A DNA stretch of 64,000 bases from Candidatus Omnitrophota bacterium. GTDB taxonomy: Bacteria > Ratteibacteria > UBA8468 > B48-G9 > JAFGKM01. Below, piece by piece: positions 23,631-31,803 of this stretch. The stretch's first letter is position 1. Every line of letters starts with the position of its first letter. The stretch covers positions 136,423 through 200,422 of the forward strand of contig JAMWDI010000005.1 of NCBI GenBank assembly GCA_023819375.1. The letters run 5' to 3'. The translations under genes were made by a program, and so were the position numbers. The notes under the pieces are model-generated. The model was not told the DNA's origin. It worked only from the letters and a program-made list of their open reading frames with translations, and made no database searches.

Positions 23631-24325
23631 GAAGATTTTTCCCATTCTGCATCACTTATAAAAACATTATAATCTCTAAAAGCAAGATTTAAAACTTTTT
23701 GTTTAAAATTATAATAATGCCAGAAACATCTAACAATAGGAACTTGTCCTCCAAATCCGTGCATTGATTGCCAAATTTTTGCTTCTTTCCAAGTAACTAT
23801 TCCATCTCCATTTGTATCTGCTTGTTGAATTTCTTCTGGAGTATGGGTACTTTCAAACCACTTACAATGGGTTGGAGCAAATTCATAAGTGTAAGAACAT
23901 TTTTCAATATTAGGGTTTCTATAACTATATGCAACTGTATCAAACTCAGAAGGAGTATAGGAATAATAAATCTGAACCTTTGATAATGGAATATCATTTA
24001 TTTCAGGAAAGGCTGGATTTCCATGGCCCCTTGTCCCTTTATTTAAATCAGTTAGACATAGAAATATTTTACCTGTTCCGAGATAATTTGTCCCAAGTCC
24101 AATAACTTCACTTTTACATAAATTTGAAAGCCACACAGGATATTCGTCATAATCTTGATAATACATTTCAATAGCAAGTCCTATCTGATGAAGATTATTT
24201 ATACAGTTTGCCTGTCTCCCCTTTTCTCTTGCAGTTGAAAGAGATGGTAAAATTTGACCTGCAAGCATTGAAATTATTGCAATTACAACTAAAAGTTCAA
24301 TTAAGGTAAAACCTGTTTTTTTCAT
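23624..24325 (-). CDS. Pseudopilin with EF-hand-like calcium loop
   Basis: The 233-residue product starts [22 protein letters not shown], a class III prepilin leader, followed by the STAREKGRQANCINNLHQIGLA segment seen in PVC-type pseudopilins. At about residues 160-175 ADTNGDGIVTWKEA matches an EF-hand/dockerin calcium loop (D-x-N-x-D-x-x-T-x-x-E). No H-X9-DG motif is present. It overlaps the convergent epimerase by 7 bp and shares TAATG with the HEAT-repeat gene upstream. Calcium binding in pseudopilins is known for GspG, but the loop here is different. Confidence 0.87.
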   Translation of the reverse strand: MKKTGFTLIELLVVIAIISMLAGQILPSLSTAREKGRQANCINNLHQIGLAIEMYYQDYDEYPVWLSNLCKSEVIGLGTNYLGTGKIFLCLTDLNKGTRGHGNPAFPEINDIPLSKVQIYYSYTPSEFDTVAYSYRNPNIEKCSYTYEFAPTHCKWFESTHTPEEIQQADTNGDGIVTWKEAKIWQSMHGFGGQVPIVRCFWHYYNFKQKVLNLAFRDYNVFISDAEWEKSSY

Positions 24326-25011
24326 TATTTGCCCCTTTTTTGAAATTCTTTTATAGTATCATATATATTTTTTTTAAATTCTGGGTTTTCTTCTTCATAA
24401 TAACAATTCCATAAAGAAACTTCAATTTCTTCCCATTTGCCAACATCTTTTATTAATCCGAGGGCTTTCTGTCTTATTTCTAAATCCTCATCTTTATTTT
24501 CAATTATTTTTAAAAGTTTATCCTGATAGGCAGGAGACTTCATATAAGATAAAATCTTTAATTTTGTTTCTTTATCTTCTTTGTCAAACCTATTTATAAG
24601 GATTTCAATATTTTTTCTATCAAGTTTTAAAATCGTCTCAAATGTTATTTCTTTTAAAGTTTTGTCAGAACTGTCAAGATATGAAAGTAGTTTATTAAAA
24701 TCTATCTGTCCTATACTGTAAGCACTAATCCTTTTTAATTCAAGGTCCTCGTCTTGCAAAAAAATTTTTTCTATTTCAGGTAAAATTTCTTTTATTTTTA
24801 AATTACCTGCTATATAAATCCCATATTTTTTTTCTTCTTTATTAGGACTTTTCAAATATTTTAAATATATTTTTGGTGTTGGAGTTTTATTTCTTCTTAT
24901 TGCCCATAAAGAAACTCTTAAAATTGAAAGGAAAAGAACAAAAGAGGCAATTAAAAAAACAATCTTCTTTTTTTTCTCAAGTGCTCTGTAAAAATCAATT
25001 ATTTTAGACAT
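24325..25011 (-). CDS. Membrane-anchored HEAT-repeat protein
   Basis: The 228-residue product has one transmembrane helix at residues about 17-38 and then four to five helical pairs of HEAT/PBS-lyase type (YLKSPNKEEKKYGIYIAGNL, DEDLELKRISAYSIGQI, DEDLEIRQKALGLIKDVG). Such repeats mediate protein binding; no enzymatic motif is visible. The helix would anchor it with the repeats facing one compartment, probably the cytoplasm by the basic N-terminus. It is encoded one base before the pseudopilin and shares its promoter, so a role in that assembly system is possible. Confidence 0.75.
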   Translation of the reverse strand: MSKIIDFYRALEKKKKIVFLIASFVLFLSILRVSLWAIRRNKTPTPKIYLKYLKSPNKEEKKYGIYIAGNLKIKEILPEIEKIFLQDEDLELKRISAYSIGQIDFNKLLSYLDSSDKTLKEITFETILKLDRKNIEILINRFDKEDKETKLKILSYMKSPAYQDKLLKIIENKDEDLEIRQKALGLIKDVGKWEEIEVSLWNCYYEEENPEFKKNIYDTIKEFQKRGK

Positions 25012-25022
25012 TTTTAAGTAAA

Positions 25023-25051
25023 ATTGTACCTCTAAAATGTTAAAAAATCAA
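25023..25051 (-). promoter_or_regulatory. Promoter of the HEAT/pseudopilin pair
   Basis: On the minus strand TTGATT (25051-25046) and TACAAT (25028-25023) are separated by 17 bp. The ATG at 25011 begins 11 bases after the -10 box, so transcription would start only a few bases before the start codon. Confidence 0.55.
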
Positions 25052-25055
25052 GTTT

Positions 25056-25910
25056 TTATGCTTCTCTTATTATACATTCTTTTCTTATTTGTGAAAAATC
25101 AAAATGTTCAATAATATTTAAAGTTTTTTTATCTCTATATCCAGATATCTCTTCCTTAATTCCCAAACTTTTTCTTATACTTTCCATCATTATTTCTCTT
25201 ATATATTTTCCGATTAAAGACGAAAGACAGGCAACAGGTGAAACTTTCTCCACATCCTTTACAAAAAAAATTTTAAAATCATAATTTTCATCAAAAAGTT
25301 TATAACCTGAAAAATTTAAAGTTTCTTTATAGATTTTTATTTGAAATTGTGGAAAAAAATAATAAAGGTAATTTTTATAAAAAGTTAAACTTCCGATTTT
25401 CCCACAGAAAAACTCAACATTTTTAAATTTTATAAAATCTCTTATTATTTCACAAAAATTTTTCAAATTTAAAATAAATTTAGAATTCCCTTGGGTTAAA
25501 AATTTATTTAAAAAAAAGGGACACACAACATTTATTTTTATTTCCTTTAACTCTGTTCCAATCTTTATTAACTCTAAAAATTCATCAATAATCTTATCAG
25601 AAATTTCATTTTTAAATTCCAAAGGCATATTTTTTAAACAGAAATTTTCTTTAAATATGCAATTAAAAGAAGTAAATTCTTCAAAAATTTCAAAAGGTGA
25701 TTTTGGGAATCTTCTTTTAAAAATGAAAAATAATACAATTGCTATTTTTTCAATTTTCAAAAAATCCTTTTTACTTCTGTATATCAATTTGCTATCTTTT
25801 ATAAAGGAAGGAATTTTTATCCCTTTTTCTGCAATAATACCGCTTACAACCAGTGGGCCTAAGATTGGACCAAAGCCATTTTCATCAATACCACAAATAT
25901 ACTTTTTCAT
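25056..25910 (-). CDS. rnhB: Ribonuclease HII-like protein
   Basis: I place the start at ATG 25910 (MKKYICGIDENGFGPILGPL) because upstream in-frame codons overlap the promoter. The motif GIDENGFGPILGPLVVSG carries the conserved Asp-Glu pair of type 2 RNases H, and the later VSPVACLSSLIGKYIREIMM corresponds to the SxxAKxxRD segment. The product is 284 residues, longer than the usual 200-220, with an insert in the middle. It would remove RNA from DNA:RNA hybrids and excise misincorporated ribonucleotides. The third catalytic Asp probably lies in KDVEKVSPVA. Confidence 0.8.
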   Translation of the reverse strand: MKKYICGIDENGFGPILGPLVVSGIIAEKGIKIPSFIKDSKLIYRSKKDFLKIEKIAIVLFFIFKRRFPKSPFEIFEEFTSFNCIFKENFCLKNMPLEFKNEISDKIIDEFLELIKIGTELKEIKINVVCPFFLNKFLTQGNSKFILNLKNFCEIIRDFIKFKNVEFFCGKIGSLTFYKNYLYYFFPQFQIKIYKETLNFSGYKLFDENYDFKIFFVKDVEKVSPVACLSSLIGKYIREIMMESIRKSLGIKEEISGYRDKKTLNIIEHFDFSQIRKECIIREA

Positions 25911-25920
25911 TATTAATAAT

Positions 25921-25930
25921 TTTATAACAT
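25921..25930 (-). promoter_or_regulatory. Extended -10 promoter of the RNase HII gene
   Basis: Reading the minus strand, TG-T-TATAAA is an extended -10 element ending ten bases before the ATG at 25910. It faces away from the nuclease promoter at 25974-26002, making a compact divergent promoter pair. Confidence 0.5.
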
Positions 25931-25973
25931 CATTTGTTTCTAACAAAATATTTTTTAAATTATTTATTTGGTT

Positions 25974-26002
25974 TTGACTGTAAAAAGAAAAAAAGATAAA
26001 AT
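25974..26002 (+). promoter_or_regulatory. Promoter of the PD-(D/E)XK nuclease gene, leaderless
   Basis: TTGACT (25974-25979) and TAAAAT (25997-26002) are separated by 17 bp. The ATG at 26010 begins seven bases after the -10 box, which is where transcription itself would begin. Confidence 0.6.
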
Positions 26003-26009
26003 TTTAAAA

Positions 26010-26780
26010 ATGAGCGAAAGAAAGAAAAAAACTGCACTTTCTGCACATAGTTTAAGTATATTTATTGAATGTCCACGATGTTTTTATCTATCAATTAAAA
26101 AGAAAACCTCAAGACCAAGAGGGCCAATGCCTTCAATTGCAACAGGAATAGACTTATTAATAAAGGAATACTTTGAATTTTTCAGAAAGAAGAACCAACT
26201 TCCACCTTTTCTTTCTGGTAAAGTAGATGGAGAGTTAATTTCCAATCTTAAAAAGACTTATTACTACGATTTAGATGAAAATAAAGATTTTTATATCTGG
26301 GGACATCTTGACGAAGTAATTAAACTTAAAAATGGACTATATGTCCCTCTTGATCATAAAACAAGAGCAAGCAAACCTAAAGAGGAACCACATGATGCTT
26401 ACAAGTTCCAACTCGGTGTCTATTCTTTACTATTGAAAAAAGAAAATAATGGAGAAGTTGTTGATTTTGGCTATCTTGTTTATTATTATCCTGAAAAGGG
26501 ATTAATAGATTACGAAGCAAATGAGATTAAAAATATAATAAATTTCAGTTTTGAGTTAAAAGAAGTTAAACTTAATATAAATGAAGTTAATGAAGTAATA
26601 AATGATGCAATAAAATGTTTAGAAAATGATAAGCCCCCAGAAAGTAGTAGAGATTGTGAGTATTGTAAATGGATAAAGAAAGTAAAATTTTACTATTTAG
26701 ATGAATTTGAGGAAGATGAAAAATTAAAAGAAGATGAAAAAATAGAAGAAATTTCTTTTCCTGATGGAAAACTGTTTTAA
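26010..26780 (+). CDS. PD-(D/E)XK nuclease superfamily protein (Cas4/RecB-like fold)
   Basis: Starting at ATG 26010 (MSERKKKTALSAHSL) the product has about 256 residues. LSIFIECPRCFYLS with an early Cys, the DLDENKDFYIWGHLDEVIKLKNGLYVPLDHKTRA block (metal-binding Asp and the D-x-K catalytic pair) and YKFQLGVYSLLL are the RecB-nuclease/Cas4 order. The C-terminal SRDCEYCKW provides further cysteines that could bind a metal or Fe-S cluster with the early ones. No CRISPR array or cas gene lies nearby, so it is probably a stand-alone DNA exonuclease rather than Cas4. It ends convergent with the small transporter partner gene. Confidence 0.75.
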   Translation: MSERKKKTALSAHSLSIFIECPRCFYLSIKKKTSRPRGPMPSIATGIDLLIKEYFEFFRKKNQLPPFLSGKVDGELISNLKKTYYYDLDENKDFYIWGHLDEVIKLKNGLYVPLDHKTRASKPKEEPHDAYKFQLGVYSLLLKKENNGEVVDFGYLVYYYPEKGLIDYEANEIKNIINFSFELKEVKLNINEVNEVINDAIKCLENDKPPESSRDCEYCKWIKKVKFYYLDEFEEDEKLKEDEKIEEISFPDGKLF

Positions 26781-26872
26781 CCCTTTTTTATTGATCTATA
26801 AAGAGAATAAACAAAGAGAAAAATAATAATACTCCAGGATAATATAAGCATAAACCAACCACTAAGTTTCAA
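26777..26872 (-). CDS. Small 31-residue subunit of the NSS transporter (MetS-like)
   Basis: A TTG start at 26872 lies inside the last codons of the transporter gene, with AAAGGAG placed seven bases upstream. The product is M-K-L-S-G-W-F then a single hydrophobic helix (LILSWSIIIFLFVYSL) and a basic tail. This is the plan of the small membrane subunit (MetS) that follows MetP-type NSS transporters in other bacteria. The frame ends 4 bp inside the convergent nuclease gene. It was found from the hydrophobic pattern and overlap; the identification rests on position and topology. Confidence 0.6.
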   Translation of the reverse strand: MKLSGWFMLILSWSIIIFLFVYSLYRSIKKG

Positions 26873-28406
26873 TTTTCTCTCCTTTTCTGTCCCAAGATAT
26901 TTTAACAAGAATACATAAAACAACAAAGATAACAAGAAGTATAAACCGTGTTATCAAAATATAAGGTAAGTTTTCAGGCTTAACATTTTTAAGTAAAAGT
27001 GTGGGAATTGCATACTGAACTGTCCAGAAAAGCAAAATAAAAATTAGAAAGGAAGGAGTTATGTATTTTATTATAAATTTATAAAAAGAAGGTAAATTTA
27101 TATCTGAACCAGAATGCATTTCTTCCCAGGCATTTTCCATGCCAAAAATCCAGGCAAAAAGAATTGTTTCAATGGTTGCAAAAATAACAAGAGCAAATGT
27201 TCCTCCCCAGAAATCAAGTTCATCAATAACTCCTTTACTTAAAAAGAAAATTGCAAAATTGGAGAGAAGAAAACATATTATTCCGAAAATTAAAACACAC
27301 TTTTTCTTTGATAAATTGAATTCATCTTCAAGAAAGGCAATTGCTGGCTGAGCAAGAGATATTGAAGAGGTAAGTCCTGCAAGGAATAACAGAAAGAACC
27401 ACATTATTTCAAAAATTCTTCCAAAAGATAAAGATTTTAATATCAGTGGCATTGTAACAAAACCAAGATCAAAAGAACCCTGATTTGCAATTTCTTTTAT
27501 TCCAACTGGGCCAAAAAAAACAAAGGCTGCAGGAATAACTATACTTCCCCCAAGTATAACTTCAGCAAACTCATTTGTGCTAGCACTTGTAAGACCTGAA
27601 AGTAAAACATCATCATCTTTACTTAAATAACTTGCGTAGGTAAGAATTACTCCAATTCCAACACTTAAAGTAAAAAATATCTGTCCTGCCGCTGAAAGCC
27701 AGACCCTTGCATCTTTTAAAGAAGAGAATTCAGGATTCCATAAAAATCCAAGGCCATTTAATGGACTCCAGTCAGGATTTAACTCATTTTTTAAAGTAAG
27801 AACTCTTATAACAAGAATAATGGCAAATAAAAATAAAGTTGGCATAGCAACTTTACAAACTCTCTCTATTCCTCTTTTAATTCCAAAATAAATAATTATT
27901 AAATTTAGACTGAAAGTCAAAATGAAAAAAATGTAAGCAGTGAGAATAGATGAAAAATATTGATTTTTAACAATACCTCTAAAACCATTCAAAAACTCAA
28001 CCATTTCATGTGTTGAGTTAATTGAAGCAAAATCATTTCTTAAAGGGAAAAAAGTATAAGCCAGAAGCCACGATTCAATATAAGTATAATATATAAAAAT
28101 GGCGATTGGTCCAAAAATTCCAATTACACCAAAATACTTGATAAATCTATTCTTCCTCCATAATGTATGGAAAATACCAGGTGCAGTTCCATGTCCAAAT
28201 CCTCCACCAAATCTTCCTATCGTCCATTCAATCCACATTAGTGGTATACCAAGAAGAAAAAGAGAAATAAAATAGGGAATCATAAATGCTCCGCCACCAT
28301 TTTTTACTGCCTGAACTGGAAACCTAAGAAAATTACCAAGACCAACAGCACTTCCAGCAACTGCAAGAATAACACCTATTTTACTTCCCCATCTTTCTCT
28401 TTTCAT
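26862..28406 (-). CDS. Sodium-dependent transporter of the NSS/SNF family
   Basis: The 514-residue product begins RERWGSKIGVILAVAGSAVGLGNFLRFPVQAVKNGGGAF, the hallmark TM1 of neurotransmitter:sodium symporters, with unwound-helix Gly and the Na-binding Asn and Ala residues. Twelve hydrophobic segments are seen. The family co-imports amino acids with Na+; bacterial 12-helix members with a small partner (MetPS) transport Met or Ala. The last codons overlap a TTG-started 31-codon gene for such a partner. A sugar-isomerase gene precedes it by two bases, so the two share a transcript. Confidence 0.93.
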   Translation of the reverse strand: MKRERWGSKIGVILAVAGSAVGLGNFLRFPVQAVKNGGGAFMIPYFISLFLLGIPLMWIEWTIGRFGGGFGHGTAPGIFHTLWRKNRFIKYFGVIGIFGPIAIFIYYTYIESWLLAYTFFPLRNDFASINSTHEMVEFLNGFRGIVKNQYFSSILTAYIFFILTFSLNLIIIYFGIKRGIERVCKVAMPTLFLFAIILVIRVLTLKNELNPDWSPLNGLGFLWNPEFSSLKDARVWLSAAGQIFFTLSVGIGVILTYASYLSKDDDVLLSGLTSASTNEFAEVILGGSIVIPAAFVFFGPVGIKEIANQGSFDLGFVTMPLILKSLSFGRIFEIMWFFLLFLAGLTSSISLAQPAIAFLEDEFNLSKKKCVLIFGIICFLLSNFAIFFLSKGVIDELDFWGGTFALVIFATIETILFAWIFGMENAWEEMHSGSDINLPSFYKFIIKYITPSFLIFILLFWTVQYAIPTLLLKNVKPENLPYILITRFILLVIFVVLCILVKISWDRKGEKIET

Positions 28407-28408
28407 TT

Positions 28409-29170
28409 TTAAATATTTAATTTCTTCAAAAATTCAACACATTTTTTATATCCAATCTCCTTATCCTTTCCTTCATATTCAGCACATAAAACTCCATTAT
28501 AATTATTCTCTTTAAGTATTTTTATTGCTGATATTATTGGAATTTCTCCTTCTCCAAGTACTTTTCCAGTATAATTTTCTCTTGTCCCTGTTCCATCTTT
28601 TATATGCGTATGTATAGTATAGGGAGCAATTGCTTTATAAATTTCAATCAATTTTTCAACTGGATAACCATACCATCTATAATTCATTGTATCAAGATTT
28701 GCTCCAAGATATTTTGATTTTATACTTTCAAAAATTTCAAGCTGGAATTCATAATCATTTGTTAAAATTCCATGATTATCAAGCGCAAGATAAACATTTT
28801 CTTTTTCTGCAAATTCAACTACCCTTTTTATACCCTCAAAAATCAATTTTTTATAATCTTTTTCATCAATACCTTCTTTGGGCCATCCACCATCTAATCT
28901 TAATTGATTACAACCAATATTTTTAACCTCTTTACAAAGCTCTCCAACCATTTTTACTTGTTTTTCAAACTCTTCTTTTACTTGAACAAAATCATTCCTT
29001 GCTGTAACCTGAGAGATTTTCACATTATATTTCAGTAATAAGATTTCTGCTTCTTTTAAGTGTTCTCTTGAAATCTCAGCATATTCAACATTATTTTCTG
29101 CACACCAGTTTAAAAAATCTTCTAATTTCTGAAAACTAAAATTGTAAAAAATTACTCCAATTTTCTCCAT
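28409..29170 (-). CDS. Sugar phosphate isomerase/epimerase-like TIM barrel
   Basis: The 253-residue product shows the xylose-isomerase-like TIM-barrel pattern: NVEYAEISREHL, NQLRLDGGW, ALDNHG, LGANLDTMNYRWYG, THIKDGTG and GVLCAEYEGKD. Metal ligands Glu, Asp, His and Glu are in the expected strands. Members isomerise or epimerise sugars, inositols or hydroxypyruvate. AAAGGAG precedes the ATG at 29170. The exact substrate cannot be told. It is co-transcribed with the NSS transporter. Confidence 0.87.
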   Translation of the reverse strand: MEKIGVIFYNFSFQKLEDFLNWCAENNVEYAEISREHLKEAEILLLKYNVKISQVTARNDFVQVKEEFEKQVKMVGELCKEVKNIGCNQLRLDGGWPKEGIDEKDYKKLIFEGIKRVVEFAEKENVYLALDNHGILTNDYEFQLEIFESIKSKYLGANLDTMNYRWYGYPVEKLIEIYKAIAPYTIHTHIKDGTGTRENYTGKVLGEGEIPIISAIKILKENNYNGVLCAEYEGKDKEIGYKKCVEFLKKLNI

Positions 29171-29204
29171 TTTTTCTCCTTTTTCTTTTTATTTTAATAC
29201 ATTT

Positions 29205-29234
29205 TTGGTAAACTGAAAAATTTTAGGGTATAAT
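29205..29234 (+). promoter_or_regulatory. Promoter of rsmI, leaderless
   Basis: TTGGTA (29205-29210) and TATAAT (29229-29234) are 18 bp apart. The ATG at 29241 starts six bases after the -10 box, so transcription would begin at or next to the start codon. Confidence 0.68.
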
Positions 29235-29240
29235 TTAAAA

Positions 29241-29912
29241 ATGTTATATATTGTTGCTACCCCAATAGGAAATATAAAGGACATTACTTTTAGAGCAATT
29301 GAAATTTTGAAGAATGTAGATTTAATATTATGTGAAGATACAAGGGAAACAAAGAAAATTTTGAATTATTATGGTATTAAAAAGCCACTTCTAAGTTACT
29401 ATAGAGAAATTGAAAAAAAAAGAGTAAAAAAGGTAATAGAATTTTTGAAAGAAGGAAAAGAAATAGCACTTGTTTGCGATAGAGGGACACCTGGAATCTC
29501 TGATCCTGCTTATATACTTGTAAAAGAGGCATATAAAAACAATGTAAAAGTAACTCCAATCCCAGGTCCCTCTGCTTTAACTGCATCAATGAGTGTGTGT
29601 GGTTTTCCTTTGAATAAAGTTTATTTTTGCGGATTTTTACCTAAAAAAGAAAAAGAAAAAAGAGAAATTTTTGAAAAATGGAAGGATATGGAAGAAACAA
29701 TCATTTTCTTTGAGTCAGTTCATAGAATAGAAAAAACAATAAATTTACTTGGCGAAGTTATGCCTGAAAGGGAGATATGTATATGTAGAGAATTAACAAA
29801 AATGTTTGAAGAAATAATAAGAGGTAAAATAGAAGAAATTGTCAAAGTTTTTGGCAAAATAAAGAAAAAAGGAGAGTTTGTTGTTATTATAGGAGGAAAA
29901 AATGGCACTTAA
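29241..29912 (+). CDS. rsmI: 16S rRNA 2'-O-ribose C1402 methyltransferase
   Basis: The 223-residue product starts MLYIVATPIGNIKDITFRAIEILKNVDLILCEDTRETKKIL and contains RGTPGISDPAYILV and PIPGPSALTASMSVCGFP, all strongly conserved in RsmI. It transfers a methyl group from SAM to the ribose of C1402 in 16S rRNA. The protein is shorter than the usual 270-290 residues and stops soon after the catalytic SAM-methylase fold, lacking the C-terminal RsmI extension. No Shine-Dalgarno is present because the mRNA appears leaderless. Its end overlaps the next gene by 11 bp. Confidence 0.94.
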   Translation: MLYIVATPIGNIKDITFRAIEILKNVDLILCEDTRETKKILNYYGIKKPLLSYYREIEKKRVKKVIEFLKEGKEIALVCDRGTPGISDPAYILVKEAYKNNVKVTPIPGPSALTASMSVCGFPLNKVYFCGFLPKKEKEKREIFEKWKDMEETIIFFESVHRIEKTINLLGEVMPEREICICRELTKMFEEIIRGKIEEIVKVFGKIKKKGEFVVIIGGKNGT

Positions 29913-30609
29913 ATTTTTTAGAAAGAAAAAAAATATAAGAATAATACTCTGGATAGTAACAATTCTAATTATTCCAGGATTTTTCTTCTGGGGTGTAGGA
30001 ATTGGGGGAAAGAGTTCTTCCCATTATGTTGCGATTGTAAATAGAGAACCAATTACAATAAGAGAATTTTATGATAATCTATGGGAAGTAGAAGAAAAGT
30101 ATAGAGAAATTTTTGGTGATAAATATAGGGAAATGATGGAAGCATTCAATATTGAAAAAAATGTTCTTGAAAATATGATAAGGGAAAAATTATTATTGCA
30201 GGAAGCAAAAAAAAGAAGAATTAAGGTTTTCAAAAATGAAATAATAGAAGTTGTAAAATCGGATCCTTTATTTAAAAATGAAAAAGGAGAATTTGACGAA
30301 AAAAAATATAGGGAAATCATAGCAAATTATCCTGATGAAGAATTAAAAAAGATTGAAGATAGAATAAGAAAACAAATATTATTTCAAAAACTAAAAGAGC
30401 AAATCTTATCAGAAACAAATATAGATGTAAGCAATACAGAGATTGAAGAATATTTAAAACATACAGGCAATAAAGATATTGATAAGGAAAACATAAGAAA
30501 ATGGCTTTTGTGGCAAAAGAGGGAAAAATATTTTGAAGATTGGTACAAAAATTTAAAAAATAAAGCAAAAATTGTTATCCTTATCCCACTTGAAAAGAAA
30601 GGATCTTAA
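29902..30609 (+). CDS. SurA/PpiD N-terminal-type periplasmic chaperone
   Basis: The 235-residue product has a single N-terminal membrane anchor (residues about 10-35, IRIILWIVTILIIPGFFFWG) and then VAIVNREPITIREFYDNLW, NVLENMIREKLLLQEAKKRRIKV and IEEYLKHTG, the helical SurA_N_3-type chaperone domain. No parvulin PPIase domain follows, so it is a chaperone-only form. It would sit in the periplasm and help fold or escort outer-membrane proteins. It is coupled to rsmI by an 11-bp overlap and followed immediately by the DUF1015 gene. Confidence 0.82.
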   Translation: MALKFFRKKKNIRIILWIVTILIIPGFFFWGVGIGGKSSSHYVAIVNREPITIREFYDNLWEVEEKYREIFGDKYREMMEAFNIEKNVLENMIREKLLLQEAKKRRIKVFKNEIIEVVKSDPLFKNEKGEFDEKKYREIIANYPDEELKKIEDRIRKQILFQKLKEQILSETNIDVSNTEIEEYLKHTGNKDIDKENIRKWLLWQKREKYFEDWYKNLKNKAKIVILIPLEKKGS

Positions 30610-31803
30610 ATGGCAGAAATTTTCCCTTTTAAAGGTTATATTTACAATTTAAAAAAGATTAAGGATATAAGTAATGTAATCGCTCCTCCTTGGGATTTAA
30701 TAGATAATGAATTGGAAAAAAAGTTGCTTTCACTTTCGCAATGGAATATAGTTAAACTTATTGGAAAAGAAAATAATCCAGAAGAAGTTAAAGAATTTTT
30801 TGAAAATTTGATTGAAAATGAAATATTGATTCAAGATGAAAAAGAAAATCTTTATTTCCTAAAAACAAAATTTAGATATAAAGGGAAAAATTATGAAAGA
30901 ATTGGATTACTTTGTATTTTAAAAATTGAAGATTTTGAAGATGGAAATATAATTCCTCACGAAAAAATTTTTCAGAAATATACAGACAACAGATATAAAT
31001 TGATTGAAAAATGTAAAGCAAATTTCTGTCCAATATTTATGCTTTATCAAGATAAGAACTTTGAAATTGAAAAAATAATTGAGAAATATAAAGTTTATTC
31101 AGAAGGAAGAATAAATGAGGAAAATTTACAATTTGGTAAAATTGAAAATGAAGAAGTTATTGAAAAAATAAAAGAGTTTTTCAAGGAAAAGAAAATTTTT
31201 ATTGCAGATGGACACCACAGATATAATGCTTCCCTTTTATTTTACAAAAACAATCCAAAAGAAAACAATAGATATGTTCTTACCTATATCACAAATATTG
31301 AATCAGAAGGGGTTTTAATTTTTCCAACTCATAGATATATACCTGTTGATGTTGAAATAAACTTTTATGAAAAAGATATAGAAATTATTGAAAAGAAAAA
31401 TTTCAGGGATATGATAAAAGATCTTGAAATAAAAAATGAAGAAAGGAAAATAGGTATGTTTTTCAATGACAAATTCTTTATACTCGATTTAAATGACTAT
31501 ATTAAAAAGATTAAAGCGGATACCATATATAAAGAACTTGACACATTTATACTTGACAATTATATAATCAAAAACTTTATTAAAATAAAAGAAGAAACTG
31601 AATTTTTTTATCATACATCGGAGGACTATCTTTTCAGAGAATATAAAAAAAGAAACAAGGGAGTGATTTTCTTCCTTAATCCAGTTGAAAAAGATTTGTT
31701 TATCAAAATATGCTTAAATAGAAAAATTATGCCTCCTAAATCAACGTATTTCTATCCAAAAGTACCCTCTGGTTTTGTTATCTATAAATTCCCACAAAAT
31801 TGA
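30610..31803 (+). CDS. DUF1015 family protein
   Basis: The 397-residue product starts MAEIFPFKGYIYNLKKIKDISNVIAPPWDLID and contains IFIADGHHRYNASLLF, the two signatures of the DUF1015 family (AxPYDVI and DGHHRY). Members are widespread in anaerobes and may act on serine or phosphoserine, but the exact activity was not established to my knowledge. It starts directly after the chaperone stop. The last 26 bp overlap the convergent MetE-like gene. No signal peptide; cytoplasmic. Confidence 0.92.
   Translation: MAEIFPFKGYIYNLKKIKDISNVIAPPWDLIDNELEKKLLSLSQWNIVKLIGKENNPEEVKEFFENLIENEILIQDEKENLYFLKTKFRYKGKNYERIGLLCILKIEDFEDGNIIPHEKIFQKYTDNRYKLIEKCKANFCPIFMLYQDKNFEIEKIIEKYKVYSEGRINEENLQFGKIENEEVIEKIKEFFKEKKIFIADGHHRYNASLLFYKNNPKENNRYVLTYITNIESEGVLIFPTHRYIPVDVEINFYEKDIEIIEKKNFRDMIKDLEIKNEERKIGMFFNDKFFILDLNDYIKKIKADTIYKELDTFILDNYIIKNFIKIKEETEFFYHTSEDYLFREYKKRNKGVIFFLNPVEKDLFIKICLNRKIMPPKSTYFYPKVPSGFVIYKFPQN

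Noticed and set aside
25911-25946. N-terminal extension of RNase HII (MLETNDVIKLLI)
   Set aside because: It would be read from the extended -10 promoter; the conserved fold begins at the internal Met.
26010-26780. Cas4 as part of a CRISPR system
   Set aside because: The fold and Cys placement are similar, but no array, cas1 or cas2 is in the neighbourhood; a stand-alone nuclease is the simpler reading.
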